Shown here in pieces: positions 8,920 to 20,674 of a DNA stretch of 28,076 nt. Each line of letters begins with the position of its first letter. Within the stretch, counting starts at the first letter, position 1. Made by a program: the position numbers and the translations under genes. The DNA is taken from positions 1 through 28,076 of the forward strand of contig JAWZXG010000079.1 of NCBI GenBank assembly GCA_037178625.1, given 5' to 3'. Below the pieces are notes generated by a model. The model searched no databases and was not told the origin of the DNA. It worked only from the letters and a program-made list of their open reading frames with translations. Source of the DNA: Skeletonema tropicum (lineage: Eukaryota; Bacillariophyta; Thalassiosirophyceae; Thalassiosirales; Thalassiosiraceae).

Positions 8920-9414
8920 TCGGCCCTCGGGGCCCCCGTTCATGGAGTGCAGAGCAGCGTAATAGGGGGCCGCAGGTGCCCTTCTATTACAGGTGGGAAA
9001 ATTCATTATTTTTCACCCCCATTATTCTACAGAGTTATAGGTAGGAATCAGTACATGTGTTTTTTAGTGAGAAGGTTTACTTTAGGGACACGTAGAGTCC
9101 TCGGTAGAGACTACCGGCGTAGGATCTGTATGTGTTCCTATGTAGAAAGCAAGAAGTACCTGTTGAAAGCGAGAAATTGACTGTACTAGATGCGCTTTTT
9201 GAGCATCTAAATCGGTCTGTACGAGAAAGAAATACAGGTTTTACACGGGCGTTAGTCGATTTAGTTTTTGTCTTTCTTCGTCACGAGAAAATGTCTTTTT
9301 GTAAAACTGTGCTTGATATATCGAATCGTGCGCTTGCAGATGTTTTACTGATCACCAGATGCAGACGCTTAATTGAGTTGTTGTATTCTTTGTGTTGAGA
9401 AAGTGTCTGTTTTG

Positions 9415-9446
9415 TAAAACTGTGCAGTGATCAATTTTACTAATCA
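9415..9446. repeat. Palindromic hairpin motif over the helicase stop, copy B
   Basis: Same motif as 4411-4441. The helicase TAG lies in its right arm, so the hairpin sits at the 3' end of the mRNA. Confidence 0.65.
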
Positions 9447-12400
9447 CCAGATGAAGATCCTGCGAAGTAATCACTTGGGATTTCATGATCCTTCTTCGCT
9501 TCTTTCCACTTCTTGTTCGGGTTGGTTATGATGTTGGTAATCCTGGTTGTCAGGTCTGTCCTGTCTTTGATGAAATTGCCCTTGATTGCTGCTGCGTACG
9601 ATGTTTCTGTGATTTCTTCCAACTTTCTCTTGCTATACCTTGTCTTCGACTCTTCTGCCTTCCCCTCCAAGTATTTCACCCAATTTGCTCGCTTCTTGTA
9701 CGATTCGCAGAACTGGCCATTTTGCTTTCTCTTGCAATTTTTTAATCGGTTCGTTGAAATGTTGCTTCCGGTCCAGTATATGGCACTGTCCGACGGGTAT
9801 GCTTGATCTTTGGAGCCAAGTGTTTTGCCTCTGCTGGTAGCCACGTACATTGTTCCAAGAAACTTGCTAATCTCCCACAACTCATCTGCTGGATCTATTA
9901 TCATGCGGTTCCAGCGGTCTCCTTTGTCGAATCCAGCTTCGAGTCCTTGACAGCGGTGGATGGTGATGGCGTAGGCAATTTGCAATGGCATGAATAATGC
10001 GGTGCAGCATCCTCTGTTGCAAATCTGCTCGTAGGGTGGGATTGGCACGTGCTGTGCGCAATAAGTTGGGGTAGGATGCATTTGTATCAGTATGAAATGA
10101 GTTAGTAGTGTTTTCGCAGAGAGTGGCAATTGTCTTGTGTCTTTCGTGTGTCAACTTTTACTCACCGTTGGGTTGTTCTTGTCCCATGGGTCCTCGCCTG
10201 GTGGTGGTTTGTATGTAGGGAAATCCACAACAATGTACTTCGGTAGGCTAACCTCACCTTTACCGTTTGGTCCAACGGAGCGATCCTTATCGTAAACGAT
10301 CTCGACAACTACCCCAATAGCTGAGACGTACAATCCTGAGTTGGGATCGATGTTGGCTGACTCCAAGCAAACATGTGCACCTACGCACACATCAAAGGTG
10401 TAGAATAGCCTCCTGCCGTAAAAGTGCGACTGGTATGCTGTGTTATTGCCCGCCATCCTGCTGCTGAATTGACACCTGAGCCTAGCTATTGGTACTTTCA
10501 GTCGTTCGTGTGTTTTGATCAGCATGTCTACATTTTTCTGGGACATATCGTCCCGTTTCGCGTATACCCACAACGTCTTTGGGTCATTTTCTACCTCTTC
10601 CCTCAGTTTTGGATGATATTTTCCGAGTTCGTCTATGTGTAGTTTGATCAGGCGCTTTGCATCCTCATCAGTCTGGTTCCCCACTCTCATCCTGTTCATG
10701 AGATCGCTATCCTCCTTGTCTTTTGCTCTAAAATTCTTCGTCAACATGAAGACCACATCCGTCATCATCTCAGTCAAGATTTTGCTACCCTCGTAATCGC
10801 ATATTTGATTGTTTTTACTCTTTCCTGTCATTGTTTTTGGCCTATCGTTGTTGTGGTATTCGTGGTAGCCGTTTATTGCTCCCCCCTTGTTGGACGGTGG
10901 CAGCTGGTAGTCGTCACCGAAGAACAACACAACCGGGACACCGCCCCACCTCTCCCGTTTATTGTGCCCATTAAATGCGCAATCTCTCACATGCTCCTCT
11001 GCACCGAATGTTACGTGTGAGCCCAACATGCTTCTTTCATCGACCATCAGTACGAGCAGCTCTTTCAGTTTATTGCACATTTCTTCTCTTCTTTTTGCGT
11101 CCAATGATTTGTAAGGTACCTGTACGTTAATTCCCAGAAGTGAGTGCAGCGTGCACCCTTTGACGTTGTACGCTGCGCTGCCTGAAGGAGCAGCAACCTG
11201 GACTGTCTTGTTCGAATCGGTCAGCTTCCTGATGATGGAAATGATGGTGTTAATTACCAGCGATTTCCCGCACCCACCCATTCCTGTAATTGTTGCTCGT
11301 AGCGGCTTGTAATCCTCGTCATTATCAAGGAATTTCACCACAGTATCGACAGTGGCGAGTACGATCATCGCCTGTTCCTCGGACAGTTCCTCGATGTTGT
11401 AACTTGATCCGTCAGATTTCGTGGGTATTGTTGCGCCTGAATGATCGTCCATCATGGCTCTGGCACGTTGCTCTCTGAGTTTGACTGTGTACTCCTCCCC
11501 TGGTATTGTTACGTCTCTTTCTCCATCAAACGAGCTCTTCGACCAATCGTGATTCAATCCTACGTCGATTTTCTTGCCCCCCAAAAGTAACTCATCCACT
11601 TTCCTATCAGAGAGTTGGGTCGAGTGCAAATGATTCAGGTGTTGATCTACCTCGTCATCGTCGAGCTCGTCAATGTTGACATCTGCTTGAATTGTCCCTT
11701 TTCTTGCCACACATTCGATCCTTTTTTCTTGCGCGTATCTAACAGCTCTCTGGTATTCGGTCCAAACACTTGTAGGGACCTGTCTTTTCTGCAGCATCAA
11801 CTTGAATGTATTGATTGTTCTCTGTCTGTCGCGTAAATTAAGTGGTTTGTCGAAGCTCCATGGCTTGTGAAGTAACAACATTCCTCTTGCATAATCGTAG
11901 TCCACCGGGTAACGTGGTCTGCAATTGAGTCCTTTGGCGATGAGTATCTTGTTCATGCGTCTATTGCTGTCAGGGTCTATCATGAACTTTTTCCTACACC
12001 ACTCCTTGTAAAAGTACTGATCCAAGGTCAGTTTGCTGTACTTTTCCTCCCTGCTTGCATAGCTATAGACCAAGTCGTTTGGCTTAGGGTCGGATGATTT
12101 TCGTAGCTTCAGACAATTCTGAACCGACACGTAAGTGATCACATCTGAACAGAGTGTTAAACTCAGCCTATCAATCTCGTGCACCGCCTCTTGTATGCTG
12201 ATGAGCCTTTTGCTTGTCATCCAGTTCAGTGACATTTTCACCAATGTTTGGACACCACTTATATCCTCGGAGCTTTTGCTGGGAGGTGAGAATTAATAGT
12301 GGCGGTAGGTTGTGTTAGCAGTGGGGTTAACAGTGTTCGATTGTTTCAATTTGCAAAATTGTGCACTGCACAGTTTTACCAAAGTCGATGGCGGAATACA

Positions 12401-12722
12401 GTGAGGTTACCCAGCGTAAGATTTTGTTTCAATTTGCAAAATTGTGCACCGCACAGTTTTACCAAAGAAGATGGCGGAATACACAACTGCACTGAATTCA
12501 GTGTGAGAGACAACTTTCATCTTCAGAGCACACTTACCTTTGCACAATGTTCTGCACTGCTTCTTTCTCCTTCTTGGACGTGTGGTTCTTCTTGCTGGCG
12601 TATGCTACGACATATTTGCAAACGTTCTCAATCTCGCTGACATCGGGTTTGTCTGGATGTGACCTATAAACCAGTAGCTGGATATCTATGTTTGCCCTCC
12701 AGGTTTGCAAGACCATCATCAT
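9440..12722 (-). CDS. Pif1-type DNA helicase of Helitron type (Rep part not visible)
   Basis: Exons 12722-12538, 12278-10166 and 10051-9440 join in phase (about 969 visible aa). Introns are 259 nt (GTAAGT...CCCAG) and 114 nt (GTGAGT...CACAG, with TACTAAC near 10101-10107). The first exon has the TWRANIDIQ...VVAYASK block and the second opens with a SGVQ...ISIQEA region, both typical of proteins that fuse a Rep or nuclease part to Pif1. Walker A GMGGCGKS is at about 394-401, Walker B VDE at about 473-475, GDDYQLPP near 516, and motifs V and VI (TIHRCQG, MYVATSRGK) in the last exon. It should unwind DNA 5'-3' during rolling-circle transposition. The 5' end is unclear: its frame opens after a TGA near 12737 and overlaps the end of gene X. 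Confidence 0.88.
12341..12484. repeat. Tandem 84-nt repeat carrying two hairpin motifs in helicase intron 1
   Basis: Two units starting TTGTTTCAATTTGCAAAATT at 12341 and 12425 are about 90% identical over 60 nt. Each has the palindrome AAAATTGTGCAC-GCACAGTTTT and the downstream block GATGGCGGAATACA. They lie in the intron between helicase exons 1 and 2, just past the gene X stop, so they could serve either transcript. Confidence 0.8.
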
Positions 12723-14534
12723 CGGAAGTGGTCAAATCCAAATCCCTCTCGATATAAACGGACACACCAGCAACATTGTCACCACCATCACCGAGGCGAC
12801 AATCAGTAATAGTGCGGTCAATGAGTAGCCTGAAATAGACTTTTCTTGGGCACTTTAGCCCGCCTGGAGCGAAGGAAACAATCCTCGTTTCACCGCTTTC
12901 TCCATGGCATCCATCAGGTGGCAGCAGCACACAAATTTCAAGACACATGATTGTGCTCAATACATCGAGCAATGTGAAATACCAGTCAATCGAGCGATGT
13001 ACTTTGTTGTATGAGTATTCGCATTCATAAATGAATTCGTCCATCACTCTTTTGATACGAGGATAGAAGGGTTCATTCGCAGCCATATACATGACATCAG
13101 CGACGAACGGCAGCAGTTTCTCCTCTGTGTTGAGAGCCACGTTATCAACTACACAAGCGAGTGCGTGGAGGATACTAAAAGTGTTCCTCGGTACCAACTT
13201 GTCACCGGTCGGCCTCTGAACATGATCCGCACCAGCTGTAATGATTTGTTTCAATCGCATCTTCTTTGCTAATTTCGACATTGCCAAATTGTCAACATCG
13301 TCCGTAACAGAAAAAGTTTCTTGATACTCATTTACAACGAGTTTCCTGAGTCGTTGTACACTATCAGCAATATCACCTCTTGCAATCAAATCAACAGTAT
13401 CAACGAAGTCATTAGGATTGCCATTCGACTTAGACGAGGGAGGAGCAGTCTCAGTGACGTTCGATGGAGAGGAATGTGCCTTCGCTCGCGTCAAACTCTT
13501 GAAAACTTTGTTGTCAGGGGAGAGGTAATGGTGGTAAATAGTTCCGCGGGATTTGCCGCCCTTACGCTTGATACTCTTCCTTTTCCATCCATCCGAGAGA
13601 TCTGAATGGGTGTAATCAACCCACTCATTCTCGCTATGTAGAAGGCAGTTGCATTTATTTATTAGGTAAAATTGTTCAGTGATCGATTATACTAAAATGA
13701 TTCAATAAGCAAGCGATACTTAGTGCGGCAGTGCACATGCACACAAAATAAACTCACATGATAGTTGAATCAGGAGAGGCCTTCTCTCGGACAGGTACCG
13801 GTTTAGACTTTTTCGTGACAGCACCTTTCTCGGACAAATCCGGTTCATCATCATCTTGAACAGGTTGATCACGGGAGCCCGAATGAGTTTTGTCTTCAAG
13901 TACAAGTTTCCCGTTCTCATCACTGGTGTGAAGTTGAAGGTTGAAAAAAAAACTTGTAAGTAAAAAGGAAAGACAGAATTTGTAAAACGGTACAATGAAC
14001 AAAAATACCAAAATCATTGAACCACACGAAGGTTAACCTTCTCTCTTACCAAAAATGCTCACAATTTGAAGTGTACGGCGCTTGGCTTGTACCTCCTTTC
14101 TGAGCAATAGCGGCAAACATTAAGAAGTTGACCGCTGCAGACACCAGATCATCTTTGTCAGTAGAATCAGTCTTACCAACTGGGACATTCGGGTAATGTT
14201 CAGACAGTTCATTCAGGATGTACTTGATTGACCCGACTTCAAAGACGGAAAGAGCAGAAAAGAGCAGTTGTTCCTTCTCCAACTTGGCAACGTCAAACCC
14301 ATCGCCTAATGCAACAGACGCTAGCAGCGAGAAGATACGATCGTCGGTACGCACCAAACGCCAATTGATGTCTGTTACGCTCAATGCAATGACAGGAGCC
14401 GACGGTTTAGCGGCAGTCTTGACCCCTGACGAAGTAAGACGTGCATCGACATTGCTCCGATTCCGCACGGCACGGAAGCCCTTACCATTACTACCAACGG
14501 TGGATATAACTGGATTTGTGTTGCCAAACTTCAT
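12664..14534 (-). CDS. Gene X, full form with MBD-like segment
   Basis: Exons 14534-14050, 13922-13758 and 13633-12664 join in phase 2 at both junctions, giving 539 aa. Introns are 127 nt (GTAAGA...CACCAG) and 124 nt (GTGAGT...ACATAG). Exon 1 carries the domain shared with the outer-element gene. Exon 2 is charged. Exon 3 begins with a segment at about 220-270 having the methyl-CpG-binding pattern DGWKR-x-KR-x-G-K...YLSPDNKVFKS, followed by an unrecognised globular region rich in Cys and hydrophobics. It may guide the element or its product to methylated chromatin; this is inference. The C-terminal end overlaps the helicase exon in another frame around 12700, possibly a deletion junction. It is divergent from gene Y. 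Confidence 0.75.
13664..13697. repeat. Palindromic hairpin motif in gene X intron 2
   Basis: GGTAAAATTGTTCAG with GATTATACTAAA, equal to 5553-5580 in A and about 24528-24556 in C. It lies downstream of the TGA that ends gene X if the exon-2 donor is not used, so it may mark an alternative 3' end. Confidence 0.65.
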
Positions 14535-15400
14535 TATTTATTCGGACAATGTAGAAATGTGATGATGTAAATGATGCAATGCATAATTTATGAGAGCTGT
14601 TGAACGGCTCGACAACGTACAAACTGCCTACATAACCGCCGCCAACGCACCAGCGCAATAATCAGCAGAGAACAATGCAATCAATAACCAACCACGTCAT
14701 GAAGTAAACGAGTTCCTTCGTAAGCTACGTCGGCAACACAAGATCTTGTGGTTCAACACATCGACAACACGTCGACAAAAAGATTCAGCTCAACACAAGA
14801 CGTCGACGTGGAGTTAAGAACTGACGTATTGATCAGTACGTGGCCAAAGATCGGCAGTTATTCAAATGCAAACACGTCGGCAACCAACGTCGGCGTCTAT
14901 TTAGACTTGCATCAATAGACGACTCGGCAGATAATGTAATTGAGCCAATGTCGACCTGAGTACTTGCTGCATGAACTTAAATACTTTTTTGTTCATTGGA
15001 TTTTGCCAACACCTGACTTCTGGTACTTTGTGACGTAAGACGATTGGAATCAAGTGTACTAATTCCTTAAGTAACGAAGTTTACCACGTCACTCAGAGAA
15101 AAAATGAAGAAAATAGATGGTGACGGGGATGCACACCGGAAAGAACGAAGAAGCTCATCGACAATCTGACTTAATTAGCCTGGAAAAGTCCTTTCTAGCA
15201 CAAATCAAGCGATTTTTAGATCTAAATCATAAGATATAGCATCTAAATGACAATCAAAATGGGCATTTCAGCGGGGATAGGAGGGGGGAAAATCCCAACA
15301 CTTCAAGTTTAAGTTCCGGAAGTAATTCAGAGCAAAGCACCGCACCCAACGAATCCGCCGCACAGATCTCGCATAAAACGCAACAGCGCTCCACCAAATC
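14535..15400. promoter_or_regulatory. Bidirectional promoter between genes X and Y
   Basis: 866 nt without a gene between two divergent start codons. TGACGT-type cores lie at 14696-14701, 14822-14827, 15031-15036 and 15086-15091, with clustered ACGTCG repeats at about 14740-14900. The first 800 nt are kept almost unchanged in A and C. A plausible hub controlling X and Y together. Confidence 0.55.
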
Positions 15401-18400
15401 ATGACCGACAAACAACATCCAACTGAACACGATAACGACGACACCATGAACTCACCTGAAGCTACAGATGCAACTGAATCTGCGGTTGAATCTGCAGCTG
15501 AAGCTGTGGACGCAAAAAGCACGTTAAAGGAGACAACGAGTCCGCCGGACAACCAGATGAACACCCCCGGAAAGAATAACACACCTACCGATCATACTGC
15601 CGAGGCTGTCACCAGACCAACCACCAACAACGTTATCACCCCTGACAAACCAACAGCAGGTACAGAAACGACTACGCAGCAAGTCGAGGAAGATCGACCT
15701 GAGCATTACATCAAAGGCACAAATACGGGCCTGCCAACAAAAATTAGTGCTACGGTTTTCGTTTGCTTCACCCATTTGGATAAAGAAGGCAAATTGGTAG
15801 CGGAGAATGTAAATCAAGCGGTACCACAGCAAGAGAAGATACTCGGGCTATTGAAACTGGTGGCTACGGGTAAATCCGGCGACAACAAAGAAATGAACGA
15901 CAGTCAGATACACTTACACTTCAGCAAGAAAGCAGCGGAGGATGATTCCGCGGAAGATTGCGTGAGTTTACTTTTGTTGAATCTGCGCAACGAACCATTT
16001 TGTAAAATTGATCACTGTACAAATTTGGGAATGTTGATTCGTTGATCGATTGCGATGTTGCACAGAACGAATTTGTAAATTTGATCACTGTACAATTTTG
16101 GTAATATTGATTCGTCGATCGATTGCTGCAGCCAAACTACATCATGCTACTTGATTTGTATAATTGCTCACTGTGCGATTATACGAATATTGATTTATAG
16201 ATCCGTTGCTGAACTCACAACTAACACTTAATTGATGCTACTCCACATTAATAACAGGAGAAGACAGAACCAGTCAATGCAACTCATATGTCATTGATTG
16301 CATCCAGTGAAGAAGCGAGGACTAGTGTGGCTTACGGATTGCCATTCACGTATGTTCCAGAGCTATCACACTTAATCGACGTACTCAACGGAGATGATGG
16401 TAGTGGCACAGATGAAACGAAAAGAGAAATATCAGAGGCATTAACTGCTAATGTGACAACAGTCGAAGGTCAACGAAAGCTTTTGAGCACTGCAAGAAAG
16501 CACCATTGGCTAGATGAAAGTCAAAATGAAGTCAATGTGGCAGTCCAAGATGGTATCGAGGGATTTGGTCATTTCTACACTTCCTTCACTGCTTCATTGA
16601 AATTCTATGTCACAGCTGTTGAAGGCAACCACCGCTTGATAGCATTATTGGCAGCTCTGCTGCGATGCAAAGTGAAGAGAGAGTCAGGCTACTTCTTCAA
16701 GCCAAGCAATCCCGGAGATCCGACGTTCTTGACCAATTCATTCGTAGGAATTGAAGATAACGAACATGACGCCATGGAGAATGCTCTTGAGAAATTGAAA
16801 AAATCGGACAGTGATGCAATATTGAGCCACCCCTTCGACGCTCACATTACAGTAGCATCAAGGACTGCTACCGAATCTTTCCCCGCGCCTCACCTCGCGG
16901 AAACTCTTCTAGCCGAGAAAAGCAAGAACGTGAGCAAAAGGAAGCTTGGATCAACAGTACTAAATATATACAGAGGCTTAACTAAGCATAATTCTGTGAG
17001 AAGAGACCATGAGGATTGGACTGAGAAGGAAGTTGGTACTAACGGTAAGATAGTCAGCAAAGGTAAAGTTTTGACCATAAAGGGGCTGAGAGCGCGAACG
17101 GCAAGGACACTTGAAGAGTTTGAAGATGACCCAAGTTTCACCGAAGAGCCGCTCACTCAATACTACGAGAATCCAATGCGTGAATACGAGACGTGCCAAA
17201 ACGAAGTGCAGCTCAGAGTTGATGGTGGAGGACCAAATGATGTACTCAAATTGCCTGTCAAGTGTAATATGGACAACTTCGGTTCTACAGGGAACTACCC
17301 GATGACTGTTGAGCACAGCATGGCCAGATTTTTCCCACTCGCGGTAGCGGTACAGTCATTGCTTGAAACTGATGGAATGCAGCTATTTACCTCAAAGCAG
17401 ATAAGCGCAATGTTGGCAGGCGGAATTATTATGCCAAGATCAGGAGTGAACACGATTGTGATACCCAAGGATGATACTGATGGAAAATACAATGACACGC
17501 CTAAACTATGGGACAGGTCAGTTGAAGGGATCATGGCGACAAGTACTGCAGCGTTGGTCTACACAGTCGAGTCTGCCAAACTGTTCAACGCAGATGCCTT
17601 GCTTGATCAAACTTTAAATGCCTTCAGCATCATGTCGCAAACCAAAGATATGGCGAATGATTTGAGATTGAGTATTGGTAAGAACAAGCTTGGTATCATT
17701 TCATTCGTAAACTTGTGCTCGTTGTACCTTGACTAACAAGTATCTATTCATTGAAATCAAGCGAAAAGTTTCGGATTGATTAGTATGGCAGCAAAAGAGA
17801 TCGCAGTTGTCCTGAAGACGCTGAAGGAAGATGAAGGCACAGAGAGAGATGTGAATATCGCGGCACTAAACTTCATGGTGACAATGAATCTATTACACGA
17901 GTACATGCAACTCATTGCTTCTACCCCTGAAGACATCCAAGTTAGTGAAGACCTATTGAGAGAAGACAACCAGGATTTGGTCGGTGAAGCTATCAGAGAA
18001 TTCTTGGTAAGAAAGAAAGACAAGGACAAGACTTCACGTCTCGATAAAGAGCAATTGGCAAGTAACGTCATTGAGGCGGTCAGAGTGACGAATGAGACAG
18101 GTGCAAGTTCAACCAAAAGACAAAGCAAGATACCGACTAAGGGTAGAGATGTGATGACCATCGTAACAGCTCCTGGTGATATGACACTAGTAGAGCTCAT
18201 TTGCCACATCTTTTGTTGGAATGTGGTTCGATCCGCAGAGAAAGAGAGAGGCAATCCGAGAAAGCTCCAAGACCTCTTCTTCGGAAAAGACAAGCGATTC
18301 AAAACGACAAGCGACTCAGTGAAAACATCAAGTCAGTTGATGAAGGTTCTAAAGATTGGGAATGAAACGGTCACATCTAGAATCGAATCACCGAGTGACT

Positions 18401-19344
18401 TTCAAATGACAGGATCGTTGTTATCGCTAACGCAGCTGGGCGACTTGATCAGAGGGACTGCGCAACTTAAGGGCAAGCTCATCCGTACGTACACACTTCC
18501 AACGAAACCTGCTGCTACCAAGGAGGGAAAGCCAAGCAAAAGAAAGGAGAGTAAGAAGAGGAAGTCGGAGAAGCATCAAAGTAAAGACAAAAATGGATCA
18601 ACAACTGATACAGAGGAGACAAATTCGAAAAAGCAACGCACCAATGATTGTGCCAGTAAAACGATCGTGTCGCAACAGTCAGGCAATACGACGCAGCACG
18701 AACTCCACGGACGAGAGAGCAAGGATGAATTGAGAGCTAGAGCCGTGAAAGCAGCACAGAATAAAGTTGGTAAAGATATCTTGGGAGAAGGATTAATGAC
18801 AAACATTGCAAAAGCAATCATTGATGAATTGTTCCCTACACTTCCAGAAGCAGAAGCTGATATAGATGAGATGATTGAAAGTGACGATGTCGTGGCAAGA
18901 ACCGAAACAACATTCGAAGCAGTAGAAGGATATGAGGTAGGAAAACAGTACGACCAAACTGGATTCTTTGACGTCATCAACCTCGCGTGGAGTAACATGA
19001 AATGGAGAGGAAGGAAGAAAAAGCACAAAACGAACAAACGTATTGGGTTGACTACGAAGGAGCAACAGATGGCTGAGAAGTGGGCAAAGAACTTGTTTGG
19101 CTTACCTTTGAAGACAGCTATTACGCAGATCGTGAAGGAAATGAACAAGTCAATCGTCTTTTTGCACAGAAAAAACGGAGAGGAATATAAGAGAGTGTTC
19201 AACGTGAGCGGCAAGAAAGGTGACACTGTCGTCGATCCTTACAACACAATTTACATCTACGGAGAACCATCAGTCGACGGCGCTAAGAGAACAACAAACA
19301 ACGCAAATTACAGGTGGATGGTACCAAATGAGACAGAAGAATAG
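15401..19344 (+). CDS. Gene Y: 1187-aa protein of unknown function with an EGNHR motif
   Basis: Exons 15401-15961, 16258-17677 and 17762-19344 splice in phase (0, then 1). Introns are 296 nt (GTGAGT...AACAG) and 84 nt (GTAAGA...TCAAG, with a GACTAAC branch-like site). Residues 1-110 are Thr/Ser/Pro/Glu-rich and probably disordered. A mixed globular part follows, with VEGNHRLIAL at about 308-317, which resembles the DGQHR/EGNHR signature of ParB and DndB/DGQHR-type folds. A lysine-rich stretch at about 913-937 could be a nuclear signal. The C-terminal third is basic, with a WRGRKKKHKTNKR block that may bind nucleic acid. I do not recognise the whole protein. It is the largest gene of copy B and is missing from A and C. 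Confidence 0.75.
15998..16188. repeat. Three hairpin motifs in tandem in gene Y intron 1
   Basis: Copies at about 15998-16028, 16070-16102 and 16154-16188, each of the form TTGTA(A/T)AATTG...CACTG...CAATTxTACxAA. The first two are followed by GATTCGT(T/C)GATCGATTGC, so the repeated unit is about 75-85 nt. They fill most of the 296-nt intron. Confidence 0.8.
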
Positions 19345-19505
19345 CTAACAACAGGGGAATGGGGAGCATAACAAGGAGAGACAACGAAAGCTTGACCGAC
19401 GACCAACAACAGGCTATAACGACGGAAAGGGTTGATGAAACACGAGACAATTGGTCAGCCATAAAAAGTAACAAAACTAAGAACCATAACATAAGAACTT
19501 CGCCC

Positions 19506-19542
19506 AATTAGTAAAACTGTGCAATGCACAATTATAGAAATT
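19506..19542. terminator. Palindrome between convergent genes Y and Z
   Basis: AATTAGTAAAACTGTGC and GCACAATTATAGAAATT form a hairpin with a short loop. It lies 160 nt past the Y stop and 18 nt past the Z stop, where a shared 3'-end signal would be expected. The terminator role is inferred from position only. Confidence 0.45.
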
Positions 19543-19560
19543 GATACACGATACATCAGA

Positions 19561-20430
19561 CTAGTCCACGACAATATCAGCGGATAACTGCTCGAAATTC
19601 AAACAATAAACCTTGAGAAGAACGCTGTTGAAGACTTCGTCAGCAAGAAGCTCTGACATATGAGACAAATTGAACACGTCAAAATCGCGGTCCAACAAAC
19701 CACGCTTGGACACCAAAAGGGCGTTGATATCCATGCAAAACATAAAAGTCTCTGAAATGGGACGTCTGCATTCAATCATACGATTCAGGAGATCTAATTG
19801 GTACTGGAGTTGACCCAGTTCTCTAATAGAGAAATTGTCTGGCCCAGCGACGGATTTCATGACAAGAGCTTTCCGTGAAAGCAACAAGCTGATGTCGGAG
19901 CACAATCCATAAGCTACATCGACAGAGAACAGTCTCTCGCAGCGAATAGTGCACAAAGAAGATGTGCATGGGGAATGGCTTGAAACACATCATTGGTTGC
20001 ACAGCTGGGATGGAAGAAAACGAACTAACCCCAAATAAAGAACATCGGCGCAGCCGAGACAAGCGTTGAGCTCTGTGACGTCCAATAACGACCACCCTGA
20101 TTGCATCACAACCAAATCCCAAAAATACCATATTGATAAGTCGAACAGAACATCACATTTGCTCAACAGCTTAGCAGCCAAAGACGATCGAAGCAAAACG
20201 CCGCCTACAAGCCGAAACGATGCAAGAGAGCGTTGATCGGAACCAAACAACTGTGAGACGATGGTTTCGTCCAACACATCAACCGATATGCAAGAGCTAC
20301 TACTACAAGCATGCAACTCACAAAATGATGCACTGTAATTGTCAAACAAGGACAAGACCTTAGTCCTTGGTATAGGGCGATTCACAACGATACGAGATGA
20401 ACGAACGTCCCTCGATCTAATATACACCAT
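19561..20430 (-). CDS. Gene Z: two-exon gene, unknown product (272 aa)
   Basis: Start ATG at 20430. Exon 1 runs to 20030, followed by donor GTTAGT and a 51-nt intron ending TTTCAAG. Exon 2 is 19978-19561. The junction is phase 2 and keeps the frame. The protein is rich in Leu, Ser and Cys, with alternating hydrophobic segments (for example LLSKCDVLFDLSIWYFWDLV) but no clear signal peptide or transmembrane helix. I recognise no family. It converges on gene Y and diverges from gene S with about 240 nt between starts. The short intron is less certain than the others; an upstream alternative acceptor (ATCCCAG) would leave only 25 nt. Confidence 0.55.
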
Positions 20431-20674
20431 TGAAATGATGAAGCATCGACAAAACAAAGAGAGATGTCTAGAGAGAGACAGCTGAAAGCTGTCTATGTTA
20501 TGGAGTATTTAGTTATGTGTAATAGAAAAGAATCTGTGGTCATGTGTATCAGTTCGGCGACGAACACAAGAAATATGTAATTACGAGAAAATAGCCACAA
20601 ACACAATCGCTTGAGAAACCACTGATGAGAACCAAATTGGGGCAAGTTATTTCACTACGATACTCTCACTGAAT
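20431..20674. promoter_or_regulatory. Divergent promoter region between genes Z and S
   Basis: A 244-nt AT-rich stretch between two divergent starts. It contains the inverted repeat GACAGCTGAAAGCTGTC near 20478. No TGACGT site is seen here, unlike the X-Y promoter. Confidence 0.4.

Noticed and set aside
8814..9180. Plus-strand frames crossing the left end of copy B
   Set aside because: They run from outer-element sequence into the B terminus through the GC-rich palindrome and are chance fusions.
17295..19226. Several long minus-strand frames under gene Y
   Set aside because: Antisense shadows of a spliced plus-strand gene; they lack plausible introns and have a biased Ser/Phe/Leu composition typical of antisense frames.
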